From assembly GCA_031761405.1 (NCBI GenBank), contig JASEVX010000011.1:19242303-19306302 (forward strand): 64,000 nt of DNA, given 5' to 3'. Origin of the DNA: Serripes groenlandicus (lineage: Eukaryota > Mollusca > Bivalvia > Cardiida > Cardiidae). Shown here one piece after another: positions 33,205 to 44,279 of this stretch; position 1 is the stretch's first letter, and the number at the start of each line of letters is the position of its first letter. The position numbers and the translations under genes were made by a program. The notes beneath the pieces were generated by a model, which saw nothing but the letters and a program-made list of their open reading frames with translations, was not told where the DNA came from and did not search any database.

Positions 33205-33362
33205 TACCGGTTACCTTCAGGCAAAGTTTCAAGTGTGTAACCCTTTCCAGTGCTGAGATTTTGCCTCAACCTGAAACTTTAACCAAAATGTTGACGAACA
33301 GACAGACGGAGAGACAGATATCGCCAATCTATAGACCGGAATTGCTAAAGCAATCCGGCCAA
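33205..33362 (-). repeat. Dispersed repeat R2 fragment
   Basis: GGTTACCTTCAGGCAAAGTT, GCTGAGATTTTGCCTCAACC and GACCGGAATTGCTAAAGCAA correspond, inverted, to 52683-52880. It contains a CAGACGGAGAGACAG simple motif that is expanded in the other copy. Confidence 0.85.
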
Positions 33363-33884
33363 AAATAAACAAAAAATCATCAATTTTAGCAGTAAAATCC
33401 TGCCAAGAAGTAATGAATTGAGAAAAAAATGTGCTGAGAGGTCCATACTTTCAAACTTGCTAAGATTTGGTCTGTGCAATGAATGTACAAATTGAAAAAT
33501 GTATTGTTGACATGTATTTTCTACACCATCATTGTAATGTTGTTTATCATAAATAAAATTAATCCTTTTTTTAAATAAACTTTTAATCAAAATGTGTGTC
33601 TCAGTGTTGTCTTCTTCAGCAGTTTGACAGAAACAAAGCCTAAATCTGAAAAATTGTGTCAATGTGTTATTTGTCAACTCTGTCCCATAAGTTTTGCTTG
33701 TGATTTGAACTCTCATAAAAAAAGCACGGAAAGGGACAACTTTCCCAACTTTGATTAAATATGTTTTCAATTAAATTGTAAAAAATCTTTTTCTTGTTTT
33801 TTGAAAGTTTTGTCATTATTATTTAAGACGGACATTATATACTAGAATAGCCAACTGACTATCATTTGAAAAAGTGTTTCTTAT
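33363..33884. other. No gene accepted
   Basis: A 141-codon minus frame (33345-33770) is open but extremely AT-rich, begins inside repeat R2, and has no splice or start context that I trust. Confidence 0.4.
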
Positions 33885-34110
33885 TTAAACATTTCCCACT
33901 TGCATACGTAATTGCAGCCGACGACTTTTGAAAACATTGATGCAGAAGAAGAAATTGCTCATAACAAGCTTTCTCCTTTTGCATCAATGTTTTCAACTAT
34001 ATTCAATGATTACACTTCCGATAAATGTGATTTTCTGTATCTTTGCTCAGATTTTTTTTAATTCGTCTGCTGCAGAGTTTTTATATTGTGGGGTGGGTTG
34101 TGATTTGTTA
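33885..34110. mobile_element. Pal-A MITE
   Basis: CATTTCCCACTTGCATACG and TGCAGCCGACGACTTTTGAA left, central ATTGCTCATAACAAGC, right AATTCGTCTGCTGCAGAG. Confidence 0.8.
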
Positions 34111-35679
34111 AAGGGCAAGCAGGATTGGGAATTGAGTGTTGCACTTATCCTAATGAAACACTCGCCTGCCTGTGCATGTTTTAGCTTAACTTAACTTGTT
34201 AATGTTCTTTCCATCATCAACTTAGTCATCTGTTAGTAATCAACTCTATGAACGAAATAATCGCGTCAAAATCTTGAATCGCGTCAAAATCATAACGAAC
34301 AAACTGTCAAAATCTAATTTTGAACTGTGTAATACAAATTAAGAATAAAAGGATGAATCATTTACCTGATTTTGGCCGAAAGAAATGATCGATTTCTTGC
34401 AAGATTTATTCGTTATTCGTTCTGCCTATTATAATCAAAGTATTCTAAACGCTTTATAAACAAGTGATTTAAAGCGCTCAAATCATTTGATGAAATTTGT
34501 TTCTTTAGACGCGGACCTTGTCGAAAGCACCTATCCAAAATGCAAGTCATCGTTAATCGTTGTCGAAGGAATAGATGGACTGAGATGAAGAGAAAGAAAA
34601 GGCTTAGCAATGCATACTATCTTTATGAATAAGGACATGAACGAATGTATGGACTAGCGCCTAGAATTTCGTACTAGCCGATCCTTCATTCCACTCGCTT
34701 ATGCTAGCGGGCGAGTGGATGTTTACATCTCTGCCGAGAGTGAAAAAAGGGTTACAATTTACAAAGGGTAATTGCGCGGTGCAGTGCTATATTGGCGTAG
34801 TGATATCTAAATAATTGTGTACACTTTTTCCCATATTAAATATGATATTTACACTTACAAGACTTGTTATTTTCTATTATAAGCTTGAATAATCGGATTT
34901 GTTTTCGTTACTCTTATGTTTGCTTTTGTGAGCATTCGTAAATTAGTCAAACCAAAAATTGCACTTAATTGTTGGTGGTGAAGGGCATATACATCACGTG
35001 ACTTCAAACTCACTATGACTATGGCAGCCTCTGCGCATGCGCAAGTCTACCAAAAATACGAGGTAATTAAAAAAGAAAAGAAAGATATGTATGATCAAGA
35101 TTGAGCATTATGAAAGTTCACATGTATAGTCAACATATATCAATAATTATTAAGTCTGTTTTGTTTGTTTGTAATGTCACTTTAATCGTTTTGAACATAC
35201 CAGTCATAATTTTTGTTTTCCAAACATATAACAGAGTTTTTCTTAACAATAATAATGTTGGTTGCCCCCTTTTCGATAACGTCAAACCATGGTACAAAAT
35301 TAAAACCTATCCCATACTGAAACCGCGCTTCCACGCGGCGTCAACAATAAACAGATGTCGCAATAATTTCAATAACCTGTTAACAGAGATAAAATTTATT
35401 TTTTTCAATCGGGAATAACTATAAAAAGACTGGTTTGAGGAAGTTGCATTTTAATGTGCGCTATTCTAAGAGAAAATATCTGTAAAAATGCCATTCAAAG
35501 GAAACAGAATGCATTAATATCCGTTTCTCAAGGACATACTTTAGTGCATAAAACATTAATGCGAGTAGGTCATAAACAAATTCGTTTTGTCTTCTACTTT
35601 ATTTTTGGTGACGTCTTGCATTTTTTGTCCTCAATGGTCTCTCCGGTAAAGGATAATATAAAGTTACTTACGAGTACAA
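34111..35679. other. No gene accepted; small hairpin near 34690
   Basis: AT-rich. CCACTCGC ... GCGGGCGAGTGG at about 34692-34720 forms a short hairpin. Near 35285-35405 one frame on each strand is open and a good acceptor-like TCTCTGTTAACAG exists on the minus strand, but no consistent exon could be built. Confidence 0.4.
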
Positions 35680-35682
35680 GCT

Positions 35683-35995
35683 GCCGAGCCCTGCTAGCTA
35701 ACTCGGTAGCAACACGGGTTGTCAATCCTGGGGTTGTGATTTCGAACCCCTGCCCGGGCAACATTATTTCCGACGTTTGACAAACAGTCAGCGAGACAAG
35801 CGTCTTTCGTGTTCCATCAATGGGTTAACAGTCTATGAAGAAAAGCAGCCAGTTACCTTGAAAGTATGCTGTGTGTTAAACTGGCGTGAAAAAGCCAGGA
35901 AACACATGAGTTGGTGAATTGGCCGCCGTGATATGACTGATCTATTGTTGAAAACGGCGTTAAAACCCAATCAATCAATCAATCAATAAATAAAC
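35683..35995 (+). mobile_element. SINE-C, full length
   Basis: Head GCCGAGCCCTGCTAGCTAAC with B-box-like TGATTTCGAACCCCTGC, body TGTTCCATCAATGGGTTAAC and AAAAAGCCAGGAAACACATG, tail CCGCCGTGATATGACTG and AACGGCGTTAAAACCC, ending (AATC)n. The A box is mutated. Target duplication uncertain. Confidence 0.92.
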
Positions 35996-36233
35996 AACTA
36001 GTAAGCTACAGTGCCAGTTTTGCGTGTTGCATATAAAAAATAATACGAGAGCACAGTGAAGACTGGTGAGATTTGTCTATACGCAAAGACATAACGACCT
36101 CAAAAATATTCAAACGTGGCAGACTAAAGTATCCGAAATGAATCCTAAACTTAAATAAACAAACACTTCAAATTTGACAGGTTTGGATGTGCCTCTTAGT
36201 ATACGCCTCTAAATGGCAACGTCTTAACTTGGA

Positions 36234-36990
36234 GGGAATCACAATTATACACATGTAATTAATAATGAACTGAATACAAGTTACGTGATTTATACAAGGC
36301 AATCACAATTATATACATGTAATTAATAATGAACTGAATACAAGTTACGTGATTTATACGTGGGAATCACAAGTATACACATGTACTTAATACTAATTTA
36401 ATACAAGTTACGTGATTTATACTCGGGAATCACAATTGTACACATGTACTTAATACTAATTTAATACAAGTTACGTGATTTATACTCGGGAATCACAATT
36501 ATACACATGCACTCAATAATAATTGAATACAAGTTACGTGATTTATACGTGGGAATCACAATTATACACATGTACTTAATACTAATTTAATACAAGTTAC
36601 GAGATGTATACATACGTGGGAATCTCAATGATACACATGTAATGAATAATGAATTGAATACAAGTTACGTGATTTATACGTGGGAATCACAATTATACAC
36701 ATGTATTTAATACTAATTTAATACAAGTTACGTGATTTATACTTGGGAATCTCAATGATACACATATAATGAATAATGAATTGAATACAAATCACAAGTA
36801 TACAGACGTTGTAAGAAAGAAATTGAATATAGGTTACATGATTTATGCGTGCGAATCACAATTATACATATGTAATAAAAGTTACGCGATTTATACATGG
36901 GAATCACAAGTATGCTCATGTAATTAAAAATGAACTTAATACAAGTTACGTAATTTTTACGTGACAATCACAATTATACACATTGTATTT
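36234..36990. repeat. 63-bp minisatellite, about 12 copies
   Basis: Unit GGGAATCACAATTATACACA TGTACTTAATACTAATTTAA TACAAGTTACGTGATTTATA CGT. Unit starts at 36234, 36297, 36362 and 36425; later copies contain deletions. Confidence 0.93.
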
Positions 36991-38062
36991 TGTAAGGAAT
37001 TAAAAAATATCTAATGTTATTGACTCCACTAATCTGGTACGCCTACGGATTGGAATAACGGGGCGAGAAATGTGTGACAATTGGTAATTATTTAGGTCGG
37101 CGAAGGATTGTGAATGTGTGTTTTACTAACGAAGCATTATATTCCATTCAATATTTGTAGAGATGCAATTGCGATTTTATTGGGTATTGTTGAAATTCTT
37201 TCTGAAATAAGCTGACCTAAATAGATTTCCTCACGTTTCAAACACTTGAGTCATCATGGCTATATGAGAGTAATATACTGAAGCCCGCGACTTATATTTT
37301 TAATAGGTTTTCGGAAATGACATGGGAGGACGAGTTATTTTGAGAAAAAAAACAAATTTAAATGTCTTGAACATATTACAATTGCGTTTGTTTAAAAACA
37401 CTAAGTTATGACACATCTAAAATGAAATAAATATTCCGATGTTTTAAGTATTTGCAGTTTCTTTATTTTGACTCGCATTTATGTTTTTTTTTTTTTTTAT
37501 TTACGAAGACAAAACAGTTCCTATTAGACTTGCAGTAGACTGTTATGTGTCAATATCGAGATAAAAATCACGTCGAATTCTCCTTTTAATAGCAATTTTA
37601 ACTTACTGAATGTTATTTCATGTTGAAAGAGTTGTCTTGATTTGTGAAGAATGCATTTTAATAATGGTTATCCATGTATATCTAAAATATGAACTGTTTC
37701 TAAGCTAAAACTGTTCGTGACCTAGTTTCATATTGCCAAAATATAAAGGGAAGTAACCGAAAGTAAAATGTAAACTAAGAAAAGCGCTTCCATGACATTG
37801 ACGAGTATGCAGACCAAAAATGTAGCTCGAAAAATTCATTTCTTACACGTCACAAAACGAGTGCACGGGGGCCGAATGTAGGAGAAAGAAGGATAATTAT
37901 AGGTGTTATTCATAACTGCAGTATGGATTTCCGGCGACATTGATGCGTTGCATCAACTTTCCCTTGTAACTCATCTCATTTCGGAAGTCGGAAATCGTTT
38001 AGCAACATACACAAACTATATGAAATAGGTGTATGGTGTCATAATCGTTGGTATTTTTTATA
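36991..38062. other. No feature recognised
   Basis: AT-rich DNA with a T-run near 37485. I found no splice-flanked frame, repeat partner or hairpin worth calling. Confidence 0.4.
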
Positions 38063-38161
38063 TTTGTGTTTAACCCACTTGCAACAATATTTCATTTATA
38101 TCACTGCGTTTCCTGAGTAAATTACCAGTACTACCAGTACTACCAGTACTACCAGTATTAT

Positions 38162-38399
38162 TTAACCCTTTCCTTCATATAGACGCTTTCTAACGCCTCT
38201 GCAGCAGACGGCTTTTTGAAAACACAGTGACAAAAAAGAAGAAATTGCTCAAAACAAGCAATTTCTCCTTTTGCCACAATGGTTTCCACTTTTAGTCATA
38301 CATGTAGGTTATCCATTCAATTATAGAGATTTTCTTATTTTTGACAAAATATGTTCAAAGTCGTCTGCTGCAGAATTGTCGTATGAGGGAAAGGGTTAA
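38162..38399. mobile_element. Pal-A MITE, first of a tandem pair
   Basis: TTTAACCCTTTCCTTCATA to TGAGGGAAAGGGTTAA, complete, with central TTGCTCAAAACAAGCAA. Confidence 0.93.
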
Positions 38400-38566
38400 A
38401 GCAGACGGCGTTTTGAAAACATAGTGACAAAAGAAGAAATTGCACAGAACGTGCAATTTCTCCTTTTTGTCACAATGTTTTCCACTCTTAGTCATAGGTT
38501 ATCCATCTGACAAAATACGTTCAAAGTCGTCTGCTGCAGAATTGTCGTATGAGGGAAAGGGTTAAC
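38400..38566. mobile_element. Pal-A MITE, second of a tandem pair, left end missing
   Basis: Begins at the GCAGACGGCGTTTTGAAAAC block without its own CCCTTTCC terminus, and ends TGAGGGAAAGGGTTAA. Central TTGCACAGAACGTGCAA. The pair looks like a tandem duplication or an insertion into an existing end. Confidence 0.88.
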
Positions 38567-38916
38567 CTAGTACATATGTACAAGTTGTAATGATATCCCC
38601 CGCAACCCTGAGCACCAAGGAGGGAAGCCATTACTACCATTTTAAAGTATTTGATATAACCTAACCGAAGATCGAACCTTGGTACCCCGCTCCCAAGATT
38701 GACGCTCTGACCGCTACACTACGGAAACGGTTGCAGTATGCGCTTCAACTTGCGTATAACCCCTTTTAGACCCGAGAACAAATCCGGGTGAACGACATCA
38801 TGTTACACATACACGCAGTTATTAACAATGTGATCTTGATCTACACATCTGTTTGCAAAGTCGCGCCCTTGTCATTTTATACTCTGTTTTAGAAATCTTA
38901 TACATGTTTTAGACAT

Positions 38917-39181
38917 ATGAGCCTTACCATGAGAAAACCAACATTGTGGACTCTGCGTAAAGTATCGACCTGGATCAGCCTAAGCATGCCGCGCAGACTA
39001 ATCCGGGCAGGTACGTTTCGCCTCCTATGGATTTTCTGTTTCAGGAATCATAACTCTATATCTCTGGCCACAAAGGCGAAATGTGTCGGCCTGGATTAGC
39101 CTGTGCGGACTGCGCAGGCTGATCTGGGACGATACATTACGCAGATTCCATAATGTTGGATTTCTCGTGGAACGACTCATT
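38917..39181. mobile_element. Pal-D palindromic MITE
   Basis: GAGAAAACCAACATTGTGG and ATGTTGGATTTCTCGTGG at the ends, GCCGCGCAGACTAATCCGGG and TGTGCGGACTGCGCAGGC inside. Full-length relative to 14187-14462. Confidence 0.88.
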
Positions 39182-39721
39182 TATTCTTTCTGTTACAAAG
39201 CGTAGCCATTGATACCCAAGGAAGTTATGCCACGAGTATGGATATCAAATGGAAAGAGCGAGTGCATGAAAAAAGGTACGCTTTGGCATTTCGGAACAGT
39301 GTAGGTTTAGATCATCGTATCCACCTGTTCAAAATCTTTTCACATTGCCATAATGTTCTAACAAGCCTGTATAGGTTATATGTGAACCGTGTAGATATTG
39401 ATCCGACTGTGCGGATACCCACGCTGATCAGGATCGTTACTGTTAACAAAGAGCCAACATGTACCTTTTCCCATGCACGGAAACCATCCAATGGTTGGTT
39501 ACCTGTACATGTACCATAATGCGTGATCATAAGTTAATGTCTACACATATTTAACATGATGGTGTTACACATATACATACATGTATATGGATTGTCCCTT
39601 TTAGTTTTCATTTTTATCTAACGCAACTAACTCACGATGCAAGTTGACACGATGACTTGACAGAGGCGCCAATCAATTATGTGACATTATATTATTTTGC
39701 ATCAGCTCATGAAACCAGTTA
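39182..39721. other. No gene accepted; repeat-like motif
   Basis: GATCCGACTGTGCGGATACC and GCTGATCAGGATCGTTAC near 39400 resemble pieces of Pal-D-type repeats. Both strands have 70-90-codon frames here, neither convincing. Confidence 0.4.
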
Positions 39722-40785
39722 ACTATTTCCCACATACACCGAATCTGTAAAAAACGTCTTTGAAAACTTCTAAAAAATATATGGAGATTGTATATTATAA
39801 ATGGAAGAAAATTATTGAATACAGTTGAAAACAGTGTTGCTAAAGTATAAATTGCTCTGTATTCAGCGATCGGCTTTTGAACTATTTGGGACAAAAAGAT
39901 AAATTCTCCAAAACGAGCATTTTTTCAATTTGTCCCAAAGTGCTCAACTCTATTCAATGAGTATTCGTGTCATTTATTTAAAGCGACTGAACTCCAGATA
40001 CCCAACTGTCGAAAAAAAATAAAATTTCCAATTTTAAGAAAATAAGTGTTATTTTTGTATTTGGGGCATTACAATATGATAACTGGCATATTACATACCC
40101 CTATAATCGGTGAGATTTTCTTGTTTTCGATACTTTTTCCATCGCAAATTCTACCCTGTCAGTAACGGGGTAAGTTTATAAATAGCTTTCGATGCTTTTA
40201 ATCTCATTCATTACGTGACTTGAAAAATCGTCACGTGAATTGAAAAGTCGTCACATGACCAATAGGACGCATGCGCATTAAATGAAACATTTTTATACCA
40301 TGAAGGTTTTATGCAAAATCACGAGGAGCTCATGCAATCACAAACAAATCTCTATGATTACTGTCGTTCGACTCCGCCAAACGTGTAAATTGTACACGCC
40401 TGTCAGAGTGAACCGTTATATAGTTATATCACGTGATCGTTGCAAGGTGCCCGTCTGAAGGATTCCGTGGTATTTTTAAATAGGAAACCCCTTCATCGGG
40501 ACAATTGAAAACGACTCAACTTCACTTTATTGATAAAAACCGATACATTTTCTACCCTGGTTTTACTTGGATAACATAAAGGATAACATTTAGGGCGAAT
40601 TTGAATTTTTTTTTTTTTTTTTCCCGTGCCATCTGGATGTCAGTCGCTTTAATAAAGAGTTTATATGCTTAACAAGTCGTCTGAGGAGGTCATGGTTTTA
40701 ACGGCGTTCTTCCGATGGCGAATCTACTTAGATACATTAACCACAATCAGATTGGTCAGATTATAGAAATGATACCTTCCTTTGT
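39722..40785. mobile_element. Pal-A-like element interrupted by TIR element T1
   Basis: The left part (39722-39978: ATTTCCCACATACACCG, AGCGATCGGCTTTTGAA, TTTGTCCCAAAGTGCTCAAC) and the right part (40651-40785: AGTCGTCTGAGGAGGTCATG) join into one element when 39979-40650 is removed, by comparison with intact relatives at 40900-41130 and 41600-41880. Confidence 0.75.
39980..40650. mobile_element. TIR element T1, non-autonomous
   Basis: Terminal inverted repeats of about 23 bp: AAAGCGACTGAACTCCAGAT left and ATCTGGATGTCAGTCGCTTT right. About 670 bp, with several CACGTGA-type words but no transposase frame. It interrupts a Pal-A-like element, so it is younger than that copy. The target duplication is probably within TTTA/TTAA and is not resolved. 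Confidence 0.8.
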
Positions 40786-40794
40786 TCTCCTTCA

Positions 40795-42060
40795 TCCATT
40801 TCCTAAATACAAACAATATGCAGCAGACGATTTTGAAAATATCTAGTAAAATATGGAAAATATCTATAAATGAAAGTATTTTATTGGACAGTTTTGAATA
40901 GAGTTGAACATATTGTGGCTAAAGTAAAAAGAAATGCTCAGTATTCAGCGATCGGCTTTTGAAATCTTTGGGACAAAAAGATAAATTGCTCAGAACGAGC
41001 ATGGTTTCATTTTGTCCCGAAGTGCTCAACTCGATTTAATGAGTATTCTGTCATTTAAAAGAGAGTTAATATGTTTTAAAAATCGTCTGATTAGGTCATG
41101 GTTTTAATGGCGTTTTACCAATGGTCATATTTAATGGCGTTTTACCAATGGTCTACGCTTAGATACATTAATCACAATAAGATTAGTCAGATTAAAGAAA
41201 TGATACCTTTTTTTGTTCTCCTTCATCCATTTCCTAAATACAAACAATATGCAGCAGACGATTTTGAAAATATCTAGTAAAATATGGAAAATATGATACA
41301 TTCTTTTGTTCTCCTTCATCCATTTCCTAAATACAAACAATACGCAGCAGACGATTTTGAAAATATCTAGTAAAATATGGAAAATATGATACCTTCTTTT
41401 GTTCTCCTTCATCCATTTCCTAAATACAAACAATATGCAGCAGACGATTTTGAAAATATCTAGTAAAATATGGAAAATATGATACCTTCTTTTGTTCTCC
41501 TTCATCCATTTCCTAAATACAAACAATATGCAGCAGACGATTTTGAAAATATCTAGTAAAATATGGAAAATATCTATAAATGAAAGTATTTTATTGGACA
41601 GTTTTCAATAGAGTTGAACACATTGTGGCTAAAGTAAAAAAAATGCTCAGTATTCAGCGATCGGCTTTTGAAATCTTTGGGACACAAAGATAAATTGCTC
41701 AGAACGAGCATGGTTTCATTTTGTCCCGAAGTGCTCAACTCGATTCAATGAGTATTCTGTCATTTAAAAGAGAGTTAATATGTTTTAAAAGTCGTCTGAT
41801 TAGGTCATGGTTTTAATGGCGTTTTACCAATGGTCATATTTAATGGCGTTTTACCAATGGTCTACGCTTAGATACATTAATCACAATAAGATTAGTCAGA
41901 TTAAAGAAAGGATACCTTCATTTGTTCTCCTTCATCCATTTACATACAAACAATATGCAGCAGATGATTTTGAAAATATCTTGTAAAATATGGAAAATAT
42001 CTTGGAAAATATGGAAAATATCTATAAATGAAAGTATTTTATTTGACAGATCCGAACACA
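40795..42060. repeat. Complex array of Pal-A-like elements with 93-bp internal tandem repeat
   Basis: Three successive element copies (about 40795-41150, 41150-41880, 41880-42060). In the middle one a 93-bp segment (GTTCTCCTTCATCCATTTCC to TAGTAAAATATGGAAAATAT) is tandemly repeated four times; GCAGCAGACG starts at 41251, 41344, 41437 and 41530. Because 93 is divisible by three, a false 131-codon minus frame appears. Confidence 0.85.
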
Positions 42061-42318
42061 TTGTGGCAAAATGAGAAATTGTTCGTTAAAGTCAGACGGA
42101 CCAGACAGAAATAGAATAATATGTTTTATTTCCATCTTCTGTCCAGACGATTCTTGGTGCTTAAACGCCCAAACGACTTTGAAGGTAACACGCTAACTTC
42201 ACTGATGTGCCAATTAATGCTGCCTTAACACGCCTCAGACACTTTTAATAACTCTTTAGACATCACTCACCGCTAGCATAGTGTATTTTTGGCACATTTT
42301 GATGCATTGCAAGTCGTA

Positions 42319-42620
42319 TCATAGGTCCCTAAGTCTTCTGTTGAGTAATTGATTTTCAGTGCAATTAGACATTTCCACGCGAAGATACATTTTGAGATTG
42401 TCCATACCCCAAGAATCAAGAGTATTTGTATTCATAGATCCGATGTGCAAATTAGATACAGTATGTAAGCCAATGATATGCACTGTGCGGTACACCCGAT
42501 TGTCGAACGCGGTTTCTGCATCACGAACAAAAGCCATGTGATGGATGAGCACCGGGTAGTTTTTAACCGTTAATTGTTGGTTTGGATTAAATGCATGACG
42601 CTTAAAATACGATCTCGGAT
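42319..42620 (-). CDS. Terminal coding exon of an unidentified gene
   Basis: On the minus strand a strong acceptor (a T-rich tract ending TTGTATAG, 42621-42650) is followed by about 100 open codons to a TGA at 42319. Protein-like stretches include RSYFKRHAFNPNQQLTVKN, YPVLIHHMAFVRDAETAFDN, HTVSNLHIGSMNTNTLDSWG and DNLKMYLRVEMSNCTENQL. The exon enters in phase 1 (first codon completed by the previous exon). No signal, membrane or named domain is visible and I do not recognise the family. It is not part of any repeat in the window. Upstream exon candidates with matching phase are at 42699-42774 and 42852-42988. A polyadenylation signal was not pinpointed. This is the most gene-like piece of the window apart from the LINE. 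Confidence 0.6.
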
Positions 42621-42698
42621 CTATACAAATACAACAAAAAACAAATAATTAAATAGTTGTGAAAATAATAATAGTTAACACTACAAAAGTTATTGTAC

Positions 42699-42774
42699 CA
42701 TGATGCTTTTTGGTGAAATGTCTTGAAATAATCTCTTTACTTGAAGTATCAATATTCTTTTTAAGATCATTTTC
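42699..42774 (-). CDS. Possible internal exon of the 42.3-kb gene
   Basis: 76 bp on the minus strand after a very good acceptor (ATATGTTTTTTAG), reading ENDLKKNIDTSSKEIISRHF and TKKHH, and leaving one base (G) that combines with AT of the next exon to give an Asp codon. The donor is GTACAA, which is weak, and the intron to the terminal exon would be only 78 bp. It needs the previous exon in phase 0, which fits 42852-42893 (from an ATG at 42893) but not the longer frame of that exon. Confidence 0.4.
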
Positions 42775-42851
42775 CTAAAAAACATATAAGACTAAATAAA
42801 CAGTGTCGTGCTTAAACGTTTTTTCATTTGTCAAATGCCAGGTTCAGGTAC

Positions 42852-42988
42852 TTTGCAAGTGCAATGATGCCCTGGTAACAAGTGTCTGATCATAAACGGA
42901 AGTTTCACATGTATTGCAATTCAACAATTCTGGTATGAAAAGAGACTTTCTCAATTCTTCATATAACGGAGACCAAAGAAGAAAATCT
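42852..42988 (-). CDS. Possible upstream exon of the 42.3-kb gene
   Basis: 137 bp on the minus strand between AATTCAG (acceptor) and GTACCT (donor). One frame is open throughout, with FLLWSPLYEELRKSLFIPEL then LNCNTCETSVYDQTLV, and ends in phase 1, exactly what the terminal exon at 42620 needs if 42699-42774 is skipped. A second frame, from ATG at 42893 (MIRHLLPGHHCTCK), ends in phase 0 and fits inclusion of 42699-42774. The two readings are mutually exclusive in frame, so at most one is the real protein, unless splicing alternates. The acceptor pyrimidine tract is poor. Confidence 0.4.
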
Positions 42989-43080
42989 CTGAATTAATGA
43001 GCTACCCTATCCTCCATTCCTATGAAACATGAATATTCATAAGTAGTGTTTCGTGCTTTTTCGATTGAATGAACAGGGTC

Positions 43081-43339
43081 GAATTCCACCTGAACCTTAC
43101 TTAGCGTTAAGTAATATTTAAAAACTTAAAAGCATATTTCATCATTTTTGTTTCCCTAACAAAAGTGCATTTCATAGAAATAATTGTTAGTCAGCAAGGT
43201 AATTATTTATGTCAACTCTGTCATATACTTAAAAACATTCCACTATTCATGTATAACAAACTATTAGGGAAACAAAACTTATGAAATATGCTTTTAAATA
43301 TTTAAGTATTACTCAGCGCTAAGTATCGATGGTGGAATT
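43081..43339. mobile_element. Pal-F MITE, about 80-bp inverted arms
   Basis: Left GAATTCCACC ... AAAGCATATTTCATC ... TTTGTTTCCCTAAC; right GTTAGGGAAACAAAA (with small differences) ... GAAATATGCTTTTAAATA ... GGTGGAATT. No coding content. Confidence 0.85.
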
Positions 43340-43479
43340 GGAGCCAGGTAACATAAGAATTGATTCTTGCAGATACTTAAATGAATTATTATCGAAACAT
43401 CATCCTGCCTTTGTTAAAAAACTTATTCATATTGAAATTGAAACGGTGCTTAGATTTAATTAAGAAACGTGATATAATC

Positions 43480-43692
43480 CGACAACAAATCTGCATCAGA
43501 GGATTTTAGAAACATCTGAACAAAACTATGGGAACTCTCTATAAATTAAGGTAGAATTACAGAATAAGGTTGAAAACACTGTCGCAAAACTAGAAATTGC
43601 TCATTATGAGCAAGTTCTTCTTTTGTTACACTGTTTTAAAAATCCGTCTGCTGCAAGAGGCGTCAGAAAGCGGTCGTTTGTTGGAAAAGGTT
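43480..43692. mobile_element. Pal-A MITE
   Basis: Central ATTGCTCATTATGAGCAAGT hairpin, right CCGTCTGCTGCAAGAGGCGT and GTTGGAAAAGGTTAA. The left terminus is eroded (CTGCATCAGAGGATTTTAG). Confidence 0.8.
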
Positions 43693-44279
43693 AATAATAT
43701 AAAGTGCAAAATAGCCAACCTTTGACATTTACGCAGCAAGGATTAAAACTGCCAACGACATCGCTCGAATCCGTCCATGCAATAAAGTACACGTTGGTCC
43801 TCGTGAATAGCGTATACCGAGATCAGCCTGTGCCTCCACATAGTATAACCAAGGTCTGAACTGTTTACATAGGACTAACACCAGGTTGTTCGAAGCTTTT
43901 ATCCGCAAATGCTTATTCTGATATCAATCTAATTTTAATCAGACAGAAATACTTCAAAAGGTAAAAGTTGTCCTTTGTGAATAGTGTTTGTTCAAGATCA
44001 ACATCCGGTCCAACTGCTCTGATATATTAAAGCCAATCTCATTAAAATCAGACCAAAATTCTTCACATTGAATCTGACTACCCCGCATGAAGGGTCGTTT
44101 CGAATTAACCTTATACTCTAGAATACTCATGAGCACGTGCTCGGACTTTATGTCCAGTTTAATCACACGATACAACAAAAGCCCGTGATTTAACATCGGA
44201 ACACTCTACAATTATCGCTTGTCTTTCTTTATGACGTGTGTATTCGGGTTATCTTACCTGTTTTACACCGAAATATTTG
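43693..44279. repeat. Dispersed repeat with internal sub-repeats
   Basis: CTGATATCAATCTAATTTTA/ATCAGAC near 43918 and CTGATATATTAAAGCCAATC/ATCAGACC near 44018 are diverged copies. So are the TATTCAC(G/A)(A/G)GGA-like words near 43800 and 43975, read on the minus strand. An 80-codon minus frame (43954-44196) lies in this material and is therefore not accepted as a gene. Confidence 0.5.

Larger units (their letters stand above)
38063..38731 (-). mobile_element. SINE-D split by two Pal-A MITEs
   Basis: The tail (38063-38160: TGTTTAACCCACTTGCAACA, ATATCACTGCGTTTCCTGAG) and the body plus head (38568-38731: CCCGCAACCCTGAGCACCA, GAAGATCGAACC) of one SINE-D lie on either side of the MITE pair. The ACCAGTACT motif beside the MITE is repeated three times. 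Confidence 0.85.

Noticed and set aside
33345..33770. 141-codon minus frame
   Set aside because: Very AT-rich, starts next to repeat R2, no recognisable motif. Left open but not supported.
39238..39519. 93-codon + frame and 72-codon minus frame
   Set aside because: Overlap each other and contain Pal-D-like motifs.
41131..41526. 131-codon minus frame with a 31-residue repeat
   Set aside because: By-product of the 93-bp tandem repeat inside MITE sequence.
43954..44196. 80-codon minus frame with protein-like stretches
   Set aside because: Falls in material with internal sub-repeats found twice within 200 bp, so it is more likely repeat sequence than an exon.
44230..44260. Strong donor-like CAG|GTAAGA on the minus strand near 44250
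   Set aside because: No open coding frame ends there, and the neighbouring block is repeated at 53255.
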